Shown here: positions 26,900 to 35,153 of the stretch, one piece after another
Position numbering within the stretch: the stretch's first letter is position 1
Layout: every line of letters starts with the position of its first letter
Source: Spirochaetaceae bacterium
GTDB taxonomy: Bacteria > Spirochaetota > Spirochaetia > SZUA-6 > DRHE01
Assembly (NCBI GenBank): GCA_020353535.1
Contig: CP070696.1
Location: 1,615,461 to 1,661,029 of the forward strand
DNA: 45,569 nucleotides
Reading direction: 5' to 3'
The notes under the pieces: generated by a model
Database searches by the model: none
What the model was told of the DNA's origin: nothing
Seen by the model: only the letters and a program-made list of their open reading frames with translations
Translations under genes and position numbers: made by a program

Positions 26900-27422
26900 T
26901 TCGTTGTCCACTTGTGGAAACCCGGACCACCGTTCCCAGCACCGTCGCCTCACCCCACCGGACCGGCTGTTCATCTTCGTCGAAGAAGATCACCTCAAAA
27001 TAGGGAAAGGTCTTTTTTGTGACCAGCAGCCCCATACCGAAACGCAGGTAGTTGTGTTTCTTTTGGTACTCCTCGAAGGCATCGGAAGTTTGGTCGATCG
27101 TGTTCGCCGCTGCCTCCAGTGGATAGGGCAGATGTCTCGGATCGAAACCCCCGCCAAAATCCTTCACCTCGATATCGATTGTGGTGTCCACGGCGCGGAA
27201 AACGGCGATCACCTGCTTGTCTACCTGTTTCTCTCGATGTGCCCGCAGGGAATTGCTGATCAATTCCAAGACGGCATATTTGATATTGTCAGGGTTCTCG
27301 ATGAAATCTGGAAATTGAATCGATTCCAACGTCAAAAGGATCTCCCGAAAATCAGCTGTGGGATGAATGCTTACCGTAACCTGGTCGCTTCGCTTGCTTT
27401 GGAAGTCGAAATAGTTGCCCAT
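26889..27422 (-). CDS. HATPase-fold protein (anti-sigma/serine kinase or orphan kinase-like)
   Basis: This is a 177-residue GHKL ATPase domain without a phospho-acceptor domain. The N box is VLELISNSLRAHRE, G1 is VKDFGGGFDP and G2 is LRFGMGLLVTKK. Such stand-alone domains include RsbW-like anti-sigma kinases and partner-switching proteins, which bind ATP and either phosphorylate an anti-sigma antagonist or hold a sigma factor. No STAS protein or sigma factor is next to it. It is coupled to the PilZ gene and divergent from the large ATPase/TPR gene (52 bases between starts). Confidence 0.78.
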   Translation of the reverse strand: MGNYFDFQSKRSDQVTVSIHPTADFREILLTLESIQFPDFIENPDNIKYAVLELISNSLRAHREKQVDKQVIAVFRAVDTTIDIEVKDFGGGFDPRHLPYPLEAAANTIDQTSDAFEEYQKKHNYLRFGMGLLVTKKTFPYFEVIFFDEDEQPVRWGEATVLGTVVRVSTSGQRNGT

Positions 27423-27474
27423 CCGCCAACTTGTGCCCTTTGAAAAACCTTCGATGTAGTGTTAAATACCGTCA

Positions 27475-30400
27475 ATGCTGTTTCTGCTGGTTTCTATCGA
27501 TTACTATATACAAATACGGGCAGTTGACCAAGAACTTATCACCGCGATCCAGAATGAGCTTTCCGGATTGGAAGGGCTTTACGGCTACAAGAGGCTGGCC
27601 GAGCGGGAAGGGGCCGTTTTATATCTGTTCGGGCAGGAGTTCGGTCTGGATGTACGGCGCGCCCTGGAGTTCGTTTTTCGCGTTCATGATATTCTGCTTT
27701 CCCGGGAAAAAGACCTGTTCGGATTCAATCTCCTTGTCGCTCGCGGCTTGGAGACACGCCCGGACAATATCCTAAAAATCCTGGCAAAAACCCTCGTTCC
27801 CATCGAAGCAGATCAGCAGATACTGATCGAAGAGGACTGTCTGTCCCTGTTTGCCGACCTCGTACACGTGGAGAGGGTCGGCGGGGTTTATAAGATTGCG
27901 AAGCGAGATCTGAGTGCTATTCCCGTCTCGCGGCAGCGCCAGGCGTCCTGGAAACAGACTCGACTGGCTCGCGAGGTGGTGCGCAAGATTAACACGCAGC
28001 ACAAGGCTAGAACTCAAAACCGAGGTATTCTGATCTACGGGCCGGTAGACACGGATCGGCGTCTATTGCTCGATGCCGTACAGAGCCTGCTGTTTCAGGA
28101 TTCCGCCGTACCTCGTGCGCCTCGACTGCACACATTGTTCAAGCGCCGTTCAACCTTCCACCCCTTTCTCAACAGCGTAGATCCGTTTTTTCTCAAAGCG
28201 GTACCGCAGTATTTGACGAGTTGGGAACAGCAGGTTTGGGCGGAATTAAACCGCCTTCTTTGGTCACTGAAACCTTCGGTACAGACCGCCCAGGGGATCT
28301 TCTATAGATGGCCAAAGGGTGTGCCGACCGCCCTGCGGAGCAGGAGTGCTTCCGAACAGAACGGAGAGGCGGAGGAAATCGAATCAATTGGTTCTGTGTG
28401 TCCGGATCGATTATCCAGGGATTTCTATCTCGTCTTTCACCTCTATCTGACGGCTTATTTTCGCATGCTGGAGGAGAACTTTCTGCCTGCACTGCTTTTC
28501 TGCGAGGACATTGACACTTATCATCCCCGCAGCCTGGAAATGCTCGCCGAAATGCTGAAGGACTTCTACCAGATCCAGGCCTTTGTTCCGGTGTTTACCT
28601 TGAAAACTTCAAAGCTTCCCATCGACTTGGGTGGACGAGCTGTCAAGTCCATAGCCATGCGTCCTCTGAGCAGAAAAGAGATGGAAAGAATCGCGCATAG
28701 GATGTACAAAGGCTGCAAGCTGCCCGAGGATGTCTTGTACAGCCTGCGCAAATACGTGCGGGGCAAGCTGGTTGGTTTTTATCACTGCCTGCGATTCCTG
28801 GAACGGCAAGGTTTCCTGGTAAAAGAGAAGGAGGTATTTCGCTGGCAGGAGGGCAAGTCCCTTGCCAAGACCCTGCCAGCCCGGAATCTATCGCTGACCT
28901 GGCAGATGATCTCTTCCCTCACGTTTCCCTTAAAGCGTCTGCTGTTTGTCGTGTACTTGCAGGCGGGACTCCTTGACCTGTGGAGTTTGATGGATTTTCT
29001 CCACGACCAGGGCATGGCCCGGGAGGACGCCCTGAACATGCTACGGGAGCTGGAAACACAGGGATTGATTTCTATGGAGAACCATGCAGTCGCACTGTTC
29101 CCCTCCTTCCGAAAGCGGCTGCGGCGAGCCGTGCTGGCAAAAGAACCGGAGTTGGAGAGCGCCTTTATCGATCATCTGCTGAAGCGTTGGCGGGGGGGCA
29201 GGTATCCCCATCTGGTGCTGTTGTTTTTTCTGCTTTCCAAAGCTGGCCGCATCCCCGACGCTTTTGAGGTGCTGTTCCGGCTCCTTAAACAAAAACTCGA
29301 CGAGCTGGATTTCCATGGCGTACGGATATTTCTCGATCCCAAACAGGTTCGCCTCGGAGGTGGAGAGGATGAGAAGAATCTGGATCGTCTGCTAACCGCC
29401 TCGCGGCTTCGGTACCTCTTGCTACAAGGAAAGGTCAAAGAAGCGGAGAGAGTCTATCTGAAGTGTATGGAGTTCGGAGATGATTTCGAGGTGAGTCCGG
29501 CCAAGGGGACGTTGTTTTTGCAAATGAGCCGTTATCTCCTGGTAAGAGGAGAGACCAGTATGGCCTTGCAGTGGGTCAAGAAAGGGATGATCCAGTTTCA
29601 AAACTCGGGGCATGTAGAGGGAGAACGGGAGGCCACGATTGGTCTGGGTTCTACACTTCTGGCGGAGGGCCAGTTCGACGAAGCCCTCGAATACTTCGCG
29701 ATGTCGGATACGGCGGTCGGGGGCCGTGCCGGTCTGGAGGATATCGTATCTCACGGTTTACGGGCCGTAGCCCTGTTCATTCAGGGGAATCTCTCCCGCG
29801 CGGAGGTGGAGACGCAAAGCGGATTGAAAATTTGCCAAGCTCTTAAACGCCGGGAATGGGAGCTGTTTTTGGAGTTCCTTGCCGCTCGCATTTCCTTCGA
29901 TCTAGGCTTCTACGATCGAGCCCAACTGGGATTTCAGAAGACGCTGGCTGTGGAGACTCTGTATGAACGGCCTCATGCCAGAGATGTCCTTAAAAAGTGG
30001 TTGGCCCGCAGTTTTGCCTACGGAGGCAAGGTGGACACGGCGGAGGGGATCCTGGGGGGACTCGAGGATGATTGGGAGAAGTTGTATTTCACCTCCGAGT
30101 GTTCATTCCTCAAGCGGGATTATGGCAGGGCGTTGGAGAGCTGCGATCGAGCTATCAACCTGAATCAGAGTTCGGCGCAGGAGGTGTTTCCCGGTGAACG
30201 TGTCAGCTGGATTGACGGATTCAGGGACGTGGAGGGACGCTGTTTCGAGCTTCTGAGAGAAAATGCCATGGTGCGACGGCTCCTTCAATCATTTCAGGCT
30301 TATCTCTGGGGTTTGGAGGGCAGCAGCGAGCGGGGGATCGAACAGTTGCAGATGATCACCCGGGGCGGGCGAATTCCCCCATCCGATCCCTATCAGAGTC

Positions 30401-30606
30401 TGTACACCTACTTCTATGCCTGCACGCTTCCCGAAGTTCGCAAGAGCGAGCTGGACGACAGCCTTACGGTCTTGAGCAAAGCCTTGAAGCTGCTGCAGCA
30501 GCGGGCCAGCAAGATCGATGACTCCAGCGAACGCTGGCAGTACCTGAGCAATAACTACTGGAACAGCTTGCTGTTTGCCGAAGCCAAGAAGAAGAAGATG
30601 ATCTGA
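27475..30606 (+). CDS. Large cyclase/ATPase/TPR-like protein with degenerate P-loop
   Basis: This 1043-residue protein lacks a signal peptide and I cannot give it a firm family. Residues about 1-95 look like a reduced class III cyclase domain (AVLYLFGQEFGLDVRRALEFV is like the FGD and A-helix region), with no catalytic Asp pair seen. Residues about 184-198 (GILIYGPVDTDRR) sit where a Walker A would be but lack GK[ST]. LLFCEDIDTYHP at 340-350 resembles a Walker B followed by an ATPase helix. Residues about 600-1040 are helical and TPR-like. The architecture recalls cyclase-AAA-TPR signalling proteins in which the catalytic parts have decayed. No clear ribosome site precedes ATG 27475. It is divergent from the HATPase-PilZ pair. 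Confidence 0.6.
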   Translation: MLFLLVSIDYYIQIRAVDQELITAIQNELSGLEGLYGYKRLAEREGAVLYLFGQEFGLDVRRALEFVFRVHDILLSREKDLFGFNLLVARGLETRPDNILKILAKTLVPIEADQQILIEEDCLSLFADLVHVERVGGVYKIAKRDLSAIPVSRQRQASWKQTRLAREVVRKINTQHKARTQNRGILIYGPVDTDRRLLLDAVQSLLFQDSAVPRAPRLHTLFKRRSTFHPFLNSVDPFFLKAVPQYLTSWEQQVWAELNRLLWSLKPSVQTAQGIFYRWPKGVPTALRSRSASEQNGEAEEIESIGSVCPDRLSRDFYLVFHLYLTAYFRMLEENFLPALLFCEDIDTYHPRSLEMLAEMLKDFYQIQAFVPVFTLKTSKLPIDLGGRAVKSIAMRPLSRKEMERIAHRMYKGCKLPEDVLYSLRKYVRGKLVGFYHCLRFLERQGFLVKEKEVFRWQEGKSLAKTLPARNLSLTWQMISSLTFPLKRLLFVVYLQAGLLDLWSLMDFLHDQGMAREDALNMLRELETQGLISMENHAVALFPSFRKRLRRAVLAKEPELESAFIDHLLKRWRGGRYPHLVLLFFLLSKAGRIPDAFEVLFRLLKQKLDELDFHGVRIFLDPKQVRLGGGEDEKNLDRLLTASRLRYLLLQGKVKEAERVYLKCMEFGDDFEVSPAKGTLFLQMSRYLLVRGETSMALQWVKKGMIQFQNSGHVEGEREATIGLGSTLLAEGQFDEALEYFAMSDTAVGGRAGLEDIVSHGLRAVALFIQGNLSRAEVETQSGLKICQALKRREWELFLEFLAARISFDLGFYDRAQLGFQKTLAVETLYERPHARDVLKKWLARSFAYGGKVDTAEGILGGLEDDWEKLYFTSECSFLKRDYGRALESCDRAINLNQSSAQEVFPGERVSWIDGFRDVEGRCFELLRENAMVRRLLQSFQAYLWGLEGSSERGIEQLQMITRGGRIPPSDPYQSLYTYFYACTLPEVRKSELDDSLTVLSKALKLLQQRASKIDDSSERWQYLSNNYWNSLLFAEAKKKKMI

Positions 30607-30693
30607 TTCGGTTTGTGCACCAGATGCAGGTAATCTTGCATTTAGTGGTACTATATGCAAGCCTGCTCGCCTTCGGCTGCCCTCCGATTGGCC

Positions 30694-30722
30694 TTGACGC
30701 CCTGGAAACCGTGACCTATACT
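30694..30722 (+). promoter_or_regulatory. Sigma-70-type promoter of the AAA ATPase gene
   Basis: TTGACG at 30694-30699 is separated by 17 bases from TATACT at 30717-30722. A GGGAGGGG ribosome site follows before the ATG at 30749. This splits the ATPase/flavodoxin unit from the 1043-residue protein gene. Confidence 0.7.
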
Positions 30723-30748
30723 TTAAAAGTCATACACTGGGAGGGGAT

Positions 30749-32497
30749 ATGGCCGAACAGCTTATCCTAAAAAGTCTGCCGTTTATCCGCATTTTACCCA
30801 ACTGGGCGCAGGAACTGGCTTACAAGTACTGCTCCAAAACCGCCAACCTGTACATCGTTCACGGCAATATCCGAGATTTCCTGCCCCACAAGATGAAGGA
30901 CAACGAGTTCAACTTCGTCCGCATCCAGGATTACATCGGCGAGGTGCTCTTTGGCAACCGGGACATCATCGTGTTCTACGATCGCTCCTCGGGGGTCAAC
31001 TTCTGCACGCCGGAGATGCGCAGGGATTTCCTGGCTACCTTGAGCGGTTCGAACGGGGAGACCCGGGAACGTGCCCTGTCCCGGGATCCGATGGATGCCT
31101 TTCCCAGTCTGGAGCGCTACTTCTACCAGAACATCTCGAACAAGCGGCGGATCGTGCTGATCATCGATTACTCGGAAACCATCGTGCCCAACACGGACAT
31201 CTCCCGCTACACCGACGAGGACCGCTACTGCCTGGTCACCCTGAACCGCTGGGCAAACGATCCGATCTTCACCGAAGGGGACATCTCCATCATCTTGCTC
31301 ACCGAGAATCTGGCGGATCTGAACACCAAGCTGGTCCGATCTCCCAGCACGATCAAGGTAAATATCCCCCTTCCCGACGAAACGGTGCGGGAGCGCTTTC
31401 TCATTTTTCTCGAGCAGCAGGACAAGCTCCTGCTGGAGCGGCGCCTCAATCCGGCCAAGGTTGCTCAGATCTGCAGCGGCCTCAACCTGGTAAATATCTA
31501 CCAGCTGGCCGCGGAGAGCTACCAGGAGGATAAGGAGATCACCCTGGAATACCTGCGCCGGAAGAAGAAGGAGATGATCGAGACAGAGGCCAGCGGTCTG
31601 CTGGAGTTTATCGAGGCGGAGTTTGACCTGTCCATGGTATCAGGACATGACTACGTGAAGAAGCGCTTCAAAAGCGCTGCCAAGGCCATAAAAATGGGTA
31701 GACTGGACATCCTGCCCATGGGCTACCTGGTGGCTGGCCCGGTGGGTACGGGCAAGAGCTTCATGGTTACCGCCTTTGCAGGGGAGATCGGCATTCCCAT
31801 CGTCAAGTTCCGCAACTTCCGCTCAAAGTGGCAGGGGGTGACCGAGTCGAATCTGGAGAAGGTGCTGAATATTTTGACCGCCATGGCCCCGGTGGGGGTG
31901 ATGATCGATGAGGCTGACGCCTTCCTGGGGGATCGCAATCAGGAGGGGGACTCGGGGACCTCCAACCGCATCTTCGCCCAGATTGCCTCCTTCATGGGAA
32001 ACACCGAGTACCGGGGGAAGATAATCTGGTTCCTCATCACCTGCCGTCCCGATCTCCTTCCCATCGACCTCAAGCGGCAGGGCAGGGCGGAAGAGCACCT
32101 GGCTTTGTTCTATCCGGAGACCATTGAGGAAAAGGAAGCCCTGTTCCAGACCCTGATTCGCAAGCTCAAGCTCAAGGTGCAGAAGGTCAACATCAGCGAC
32201 CTGTTCCGCAAGTACAAGTTCGACTTTTCCGGGGCGGACCTGGAGTCGATCCTCATTCGGGCCAAGTTGCTGGCGGCCATGAACAACCACGTGATCATCA
32301 CCGCCGATGACCTGGAGGAGACGATCCGGGATTTCAATCCCCCCAGCTACCCCCACGAGATCGAGCTTCAGAATCTGGTGGCTGTTTTAGAGTGCACCAG
32401 CCGGGAGATGCTTCCCAAGCGCTTCCAGAACCTGGAGCGAGGAACGCTCGTCTCAGACATCAAGCAGCTGAAGATCCTCCTCGGCGAGCGGGAGTGA
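30749..32497 (+). CDS. Ycf46-like AAA ATPase
   Basis: This is a 582-residue protein with two ATPase-like halves. The first (about 1-290) lacks a P-loop but keeps the family pattern (LYIVHGNIRDF near the N-terminus, RRIVLIIDYSE as a Walker B relic). The second (about 295-530) is an active-looking AAA domain: Walker A GPVGTGKS at 330-337, Walker B VGVMIDEAD with Asp387-Glu388, and an Arg-rich region after LITCRPDLLP (possible Arg finger in KRQGRAEEH). This pattern matches the Ycf46 group, whose members are tied to stress or inorganic-carbon use in other bacteria but whose role here is unknown. It is followed 26 bases on by a flavodoxin-like gene. Confidence 0.8.
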   Translation: MAEQLILKSLPFIRILPNWAQELAYKYCSKTANLYIVHGNIRDFLPHKMKDNEFNFVRIQDYIGEVLFGNRDIIVFYDRSSGVNFCTPEMRRDFLATLSGSNGETRERALSRDPMDAFPSLERYFYQNISNKRRIVLIIDYSETIVPNTDISRYTDEDRYCLVTLNRWANDPIFTEGDISIILLTENLADLNTKLVRSPSTIKVNIPLPDETVRERFLIFLEQQDKLLLERRLNPAKVAQICSGLNLVNIYQLAAESYQEDKEITLEYLRRKKKEMIETEASGLLEFIEAEFDLSMVSGHDYVKKRFKSAAKAIKMGRLDILPMGYLVAGPVGTGKSFMVTAFAGEIGIPIVKFRNFRSKWQGVTESNLEKVLNILTAMAPVGVMIDEADAFLGDRNQEGDSGTSNRIFAQIASFMGNTEYRGKIIWFLITCRPDLLPIDLKRQGRAEEHLALFYPETIEEKEALFQTLIRKLKLKVQKVNISDLFRKYKFDFSGADLESILIRAKLLAAMNNHVIITADDLEETIRDFNPPSYPHEIELQNLVAVLECTSREMLPKRFQNLERGTLVSDIKQLKILLGERE

Positions 32498-32523
32498 GAA
32501 CCGGGAGTGATTGGAGCGGCTTA

Positions 32524-33093
32524 ATGGTTGAAAAAAAATCTCTAACCCTGTACTGGACCAAGAACGGGAACACCGAGAAGGTGGCCCGGCGCATCCACGA
32601 GACCCTGGAGAGAGCCGGTATCGAAGACTCGATCTTGCGCATGACCAAGGATCTGGAGGTGGAGTACCTGGATTACAACCTGGTCTTCCTCGGCGCTCCC
32701 GTGTACCACAATCTGCCACCCAAACCGGTTATCGCCTTTCTCGAGAAGCACCGGAAGCGGGGTGTGGCCATCGTGGCTTCGTCGCCGGAAAAACCGGGAA
32801 TCGCGGCCATTCCCTACTGTACCTACGGGGGAGGACACACCGGTTACAATGAAGCTCTACCCATGCTCAAGTACATCGGTCAGTTCTTCGAACACGAGGG
32901 AATTCGCGTGGTGGACGACATCGCCGTGCCCGGCGTTTTCCCGGAAGCAGAGCCGGCCTACAACACCAAAGGGCGCTTCGGGATCATCACCGACCGTCCC
33001 AGCGCCCAGGACTTGAGGGAGGTAGAAGGACGGGTCCTGGGGATCCTGCGCAGGCTGCATCTGGTGTTGCCGCTGGGGGATGCGTTTCTGTAG
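32524..33093 (+). CDS. Flavodoxin-like protein
   Basis: This is a 189-residue flavodoxin fold. The FMN-phosphate loop is LYWTKNGNTEKVA near the N-terminus, VFLGAPVYHNLPPKPV is the second strand-loop, and the IPYCTYGGGHTGYNEAL segment matches the third FMN-binding loop of long-chain flavodoxin-like proteins. It is probably an electron carrier or FMN-dependent redox protein. It starts at ATG 32524, not at the earlier frame start. A GGAG precedes the start. It ends just before a remnant of an oxidoreductase gene. Confidence 0.82.
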   Translation: MVEKKSLTLYWTKNGNTEKVARRIHETLERAGIEDSILRMTKDLEVEYLDYNLVFLGAPVYHNLPPKPVIAFLEKHRKRGVAIVASSPEKPGIAAIPYCTYGGGHTGYNEALPMLKYIGQFFEHEGIRVVDDIAVPGVFPEAEPAYNTKGRFGIITDRPSAQDLREVEGRVLGILRRLHLVLPLGDAFL

Positions 33094-33107
33094 GATTACC
33101 TATCAAC

Positions 33108-33226
33108 GAAGCCGCTAAAAGTTCCGCTGCATACGGGAGTGCAGACAATCCCTCGGCAAATTGATGGGCTATGTAGCCGGTGCTGAGGACGTCCCAGCGG
33201 ATCGGATCAGCTGCTGCTTGTTTCAT
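33108..33226 (-). pseudogene. N-terminal stub of a Gfo/Idh/MocA oxidoreductase
   Basis: From ATG 33226 the minus strand reads IRWDVLSTGYIAHQFAEG then LSALPYAAELLAAS, which is the Rossmann start of a Gfo/Idh/MocA dehydrogenase (usually IRWGVLGTGxIAxxFAxGL). Two motif Gly are changed (to Asp and Ser). Homology stops at about 33108, next to the flavodoxin gene, so roughly 90% of the gene is absent. It lies directly downstream of the disrupted SDR and was probably the last gene of the same operon. Confidence 0.7.
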
Positions 33227-33242
33227 CGATTCCAATCTCCAT

Positions 33243-33947
33243 TCAGTCCAGAGCGCCGATGACCTTCTGATCGAAGTCGATCAGAGCGCCGGTCATCATC
33301 TCCGAGCGGTTGCTCAACAGATAGGCGGTCAGGTAGGCTACATCTCGAGGACGCAGCAGGCGTTTGAAGGGTTTTTCCTTCTCCACCAGCTCCAGCCAGT
33401 TTTCCGGCTGACCGGATTCGAGTTGAACCTGGTGTTCGTGGGGAGTGTACATCCGGCCGATGCAGATCCCATTGACCCGAATGCGATCGCGGCGTAATGC
33501 GTGAGCCGTGTTCTTGGTAAGAGTGGCCAAAGCGCCCTTGGAAACCGAATATGGCATCAGAAATGGTTATCCGCCGCGGGCGCAATCGCTGATGATGTTC
33601 ACGATGCTGCCGGATATTTTCCTGGCCTTCATGAAGCGCACGACTTCCTGCATAAGAATGAAGGGAGCCCGGGCGTTGACATTGAGGAGCAGGTCCCAAA
33701 GCTCGACGACGTTGCGGCAATCCTTCTCGTGGAACAGATCCGCCGGAACGTACTCGCAGGCACAGCCGGATTGGGAAATCTCCCGCGCCGCGGCCTGCCC
33801 GTATTCACGGTTGCGCCCGCAGATGGTCAATCCGGCGGCGCCTTCGGCGGCCAGATGCAGGGCGATTCCTCTGCCCAGCCCTTGAGTCCCGCCGGTTACG
33901 ATATAGTGGCGGCTTGCGAGTATACCCTTTTCCTTTTTTTTCCTCAT
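33243..33947 (-). pseudogene. Short-chain dehydrogenase (SDR), disrupted
   Basis: A single frame encodes a classical SDR: VTGGTQGLGRGIAL near the N-terminus, YSVSKGALATLTK as the YxxxK catalytic pair, and NRSEMMTGALIDFDQ near the end. A TAA at 33567-33569 interrupts it exactly after CARGG; CAA (Gln) would restore the usual ARGGQPxxxPYSVSK. In addition, CRNVVE passes straight into LWDLLLNVNARAP at about 33702. In relatives about 30-35 residues containing the LVNNAG cofactor motif lie between. The loss is in frame. The product should be inactive even with readthrough. Confidence 0.88.
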
Positions 33948-33985
33948 GACGTTCGCCTTACCAAACTTGGATCCAGGACCAGGTT

Positions 33986-35005
33986 TTATCCTATCTCGAC
34001 AACCTTACGCTCCCGTACCGCCTCGGTGGCGGCACAGGCCCACTGCACCGCCCTGTACCCGTCCTCAAGCCCCACCAGCGGTTCTTTTCCCTGAATAACG
34101 CAGTCCACGAAGTGCTGCATCTCCGCGCAGAAGGTCGGCTCCCAATACTCGAAGAACCATTCCACGCACTCCTTGTACACGCCGGTAGGATTCATGTAGG
34201 TGACCCGGTCCTTTTCCGGTACGGTTCCGATGCGGATACAGCCGTCGCTGCCGTAGATTTCAGTCTCTACATGATAGCCGTAGGAGCAGTTGCGGCTGGT
34301 CTCGAACTGGCCGATCACCCCGTTCTCGAAGGCGACCAGGATATTGCAGTTGTCTATGTCATTGACCTCCCGCAAGCCCTCGTAGACGAAGGCATCCCCC
34401 AGACCGTACACGCTCTTGGCTTCAGAGCCTACAAACCAGCGGGCACAGTCGTAATCGTGGGTCAGCATGTCCATAACCAGGCCCCCGCTCGTCGGACTGA
34501 ACTTGATGATGAAATCAGCCATGGCCGCGGGATCACGGTTGATCATGCGAACCTGGATCGGTGTGCCGATGAATCCCGCATCCAGTTTCTTCTTAGCCGC
34601 CTGCACCGACCGGTCGAAGCGGCGGTTGTATCCCACCTGCAGCATCATTCCCCGGTTTGCCTGGACGGCGTTCTTGATTTTGTCGATCTCTTCAATCCTC
34701 ATGCCCAGCGGTTTCTCGATATAGACTTTTTTTCTGCCGGCTTCGGCCGCTGCACACAACATGCGACAGTGCTCCTGAGAGGATGATGCGATTACGATCG
34801 CATCTAGATCTTCATTTTCGACGAGCTCCATGAAGTCTGCGGTACGGTATTTCGGATTCATCTCATTGCCGACTGAAGATAGCTCCTCCTGAACCACGCT
34901 GCAGATGGCAGCCAGCTCGGCGTTTTGGATTTTATAGTGGATGTTTTCAGCGTGTTTTCTGCCCAGCCGTCCGAGACCAACTATGCCCAGTTTGACTCTG
35001 TCCAA
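33986..35005 (-). CDS. iolG: Inositol 2-dehydrogenase-like Gfo/Idh/MocA oxidoreductase
   Basis: This is a 339-residue NAD-dependent dehydrogenase. The Rossmann motif GIVGLGRLGRKHAENI opens it, IEKPLG is the EKP motif, and GGLVMDMLTHDYDCARWF carries the catalytic Asp and His as in IolG. In Thermotoga-type inositol catabolism IolG oxidises myo-inositol to scyllo-inosose. The IolM, IolN and IolO candidates nearby support this role over general sugar dehydrogenase. The start is TTG at 35005 with GAGGAGG eight bases upstream. It is divergent from the zinc dehydrogenase gene, and the shared gap carries an operator candidate. Confidence 0.8.
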   Translation of the reverse strand: MDRVKLGIVGLGRLGRKHAENIHYKIQNAELAAICSVVQEELSSVGNEMNPKYRTADFMELVENEDLDAIVIASSSQEHCRMLCAAAEAGRKKVYIEKPLGMRIEEIDKIKNAVQANRGMMLQVGYNRRFDRSVQAAKKKLDAGFIGTPIQVRMINRDPAAMADFIIKFSPTSGGLVMDMLTHDYDCARWFVGSEAKSVYGLGDAFVYEGLREVNDIDNCNILVAFENGVIGQFETSRNCSYGYHVETEIYGSDGCIRIGTVPEKDRVTYMNPTGVYKECVEWFFEYWEPTFCAEMQHFVDCVIQGKEPLVGLEDGYRAVQWACAATEAVRERKVVEIG

Positions 35006-35043
35006 TTAGATTTCCTCCTCTTCACGCTGCGCGAATGAATCCA

Positions 35044-35071
35044 GCTTAAAGCCATTGGCACCGTGTGTCAA
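35044..35071 (-). promoter_or_regulatory. Possible promoter of the iolG-like gene
   Basis: On the minus strand TTGACA (35071-35066) is followed by 16 bases and TTAAGC (35049-35044). The -35 box is good and the -10 box is weak. Confidence 0.4.
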
Positions 35072-35089
35072 CATTTGAATTAAGTCCTA

Positions 35090-35116
35090 TTGACATCAGA
35101 ATTATGATAATATTAA
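35090..35116 (+). promoter_or_regulatory. Promoter region of the IolM-like dehydrogenase gene
   Basis: TTGACA at 35090-35095 is followed by an AT-rich stretch with TATTAA at 35111-35116 (15-base spacer, short). The ATCA-N6-TGAT element begins at the last base of the -35 box. The gap of 148 bases between the divergent genes holds nothing else recognisable. Confidence 0.5.
35095..35108. promoter_or_regulatory. Operator candidate, copy 1 (ATCA-N6-TGAT)
   Basis: ATCAGAATTATGAT. The same element with one base difference in the centre (GAATTA against GAATAT) plus the same arms occurs at 36832 in front of the IolN-like gene. It lies between the -35 and -10 region, where a bound repressor would block transcription. 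Confidence 0.55.
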
Positions 35117-35153
35117 ACTCAATTAATATTTTCTCTGAAAGGGATTCAGACAG

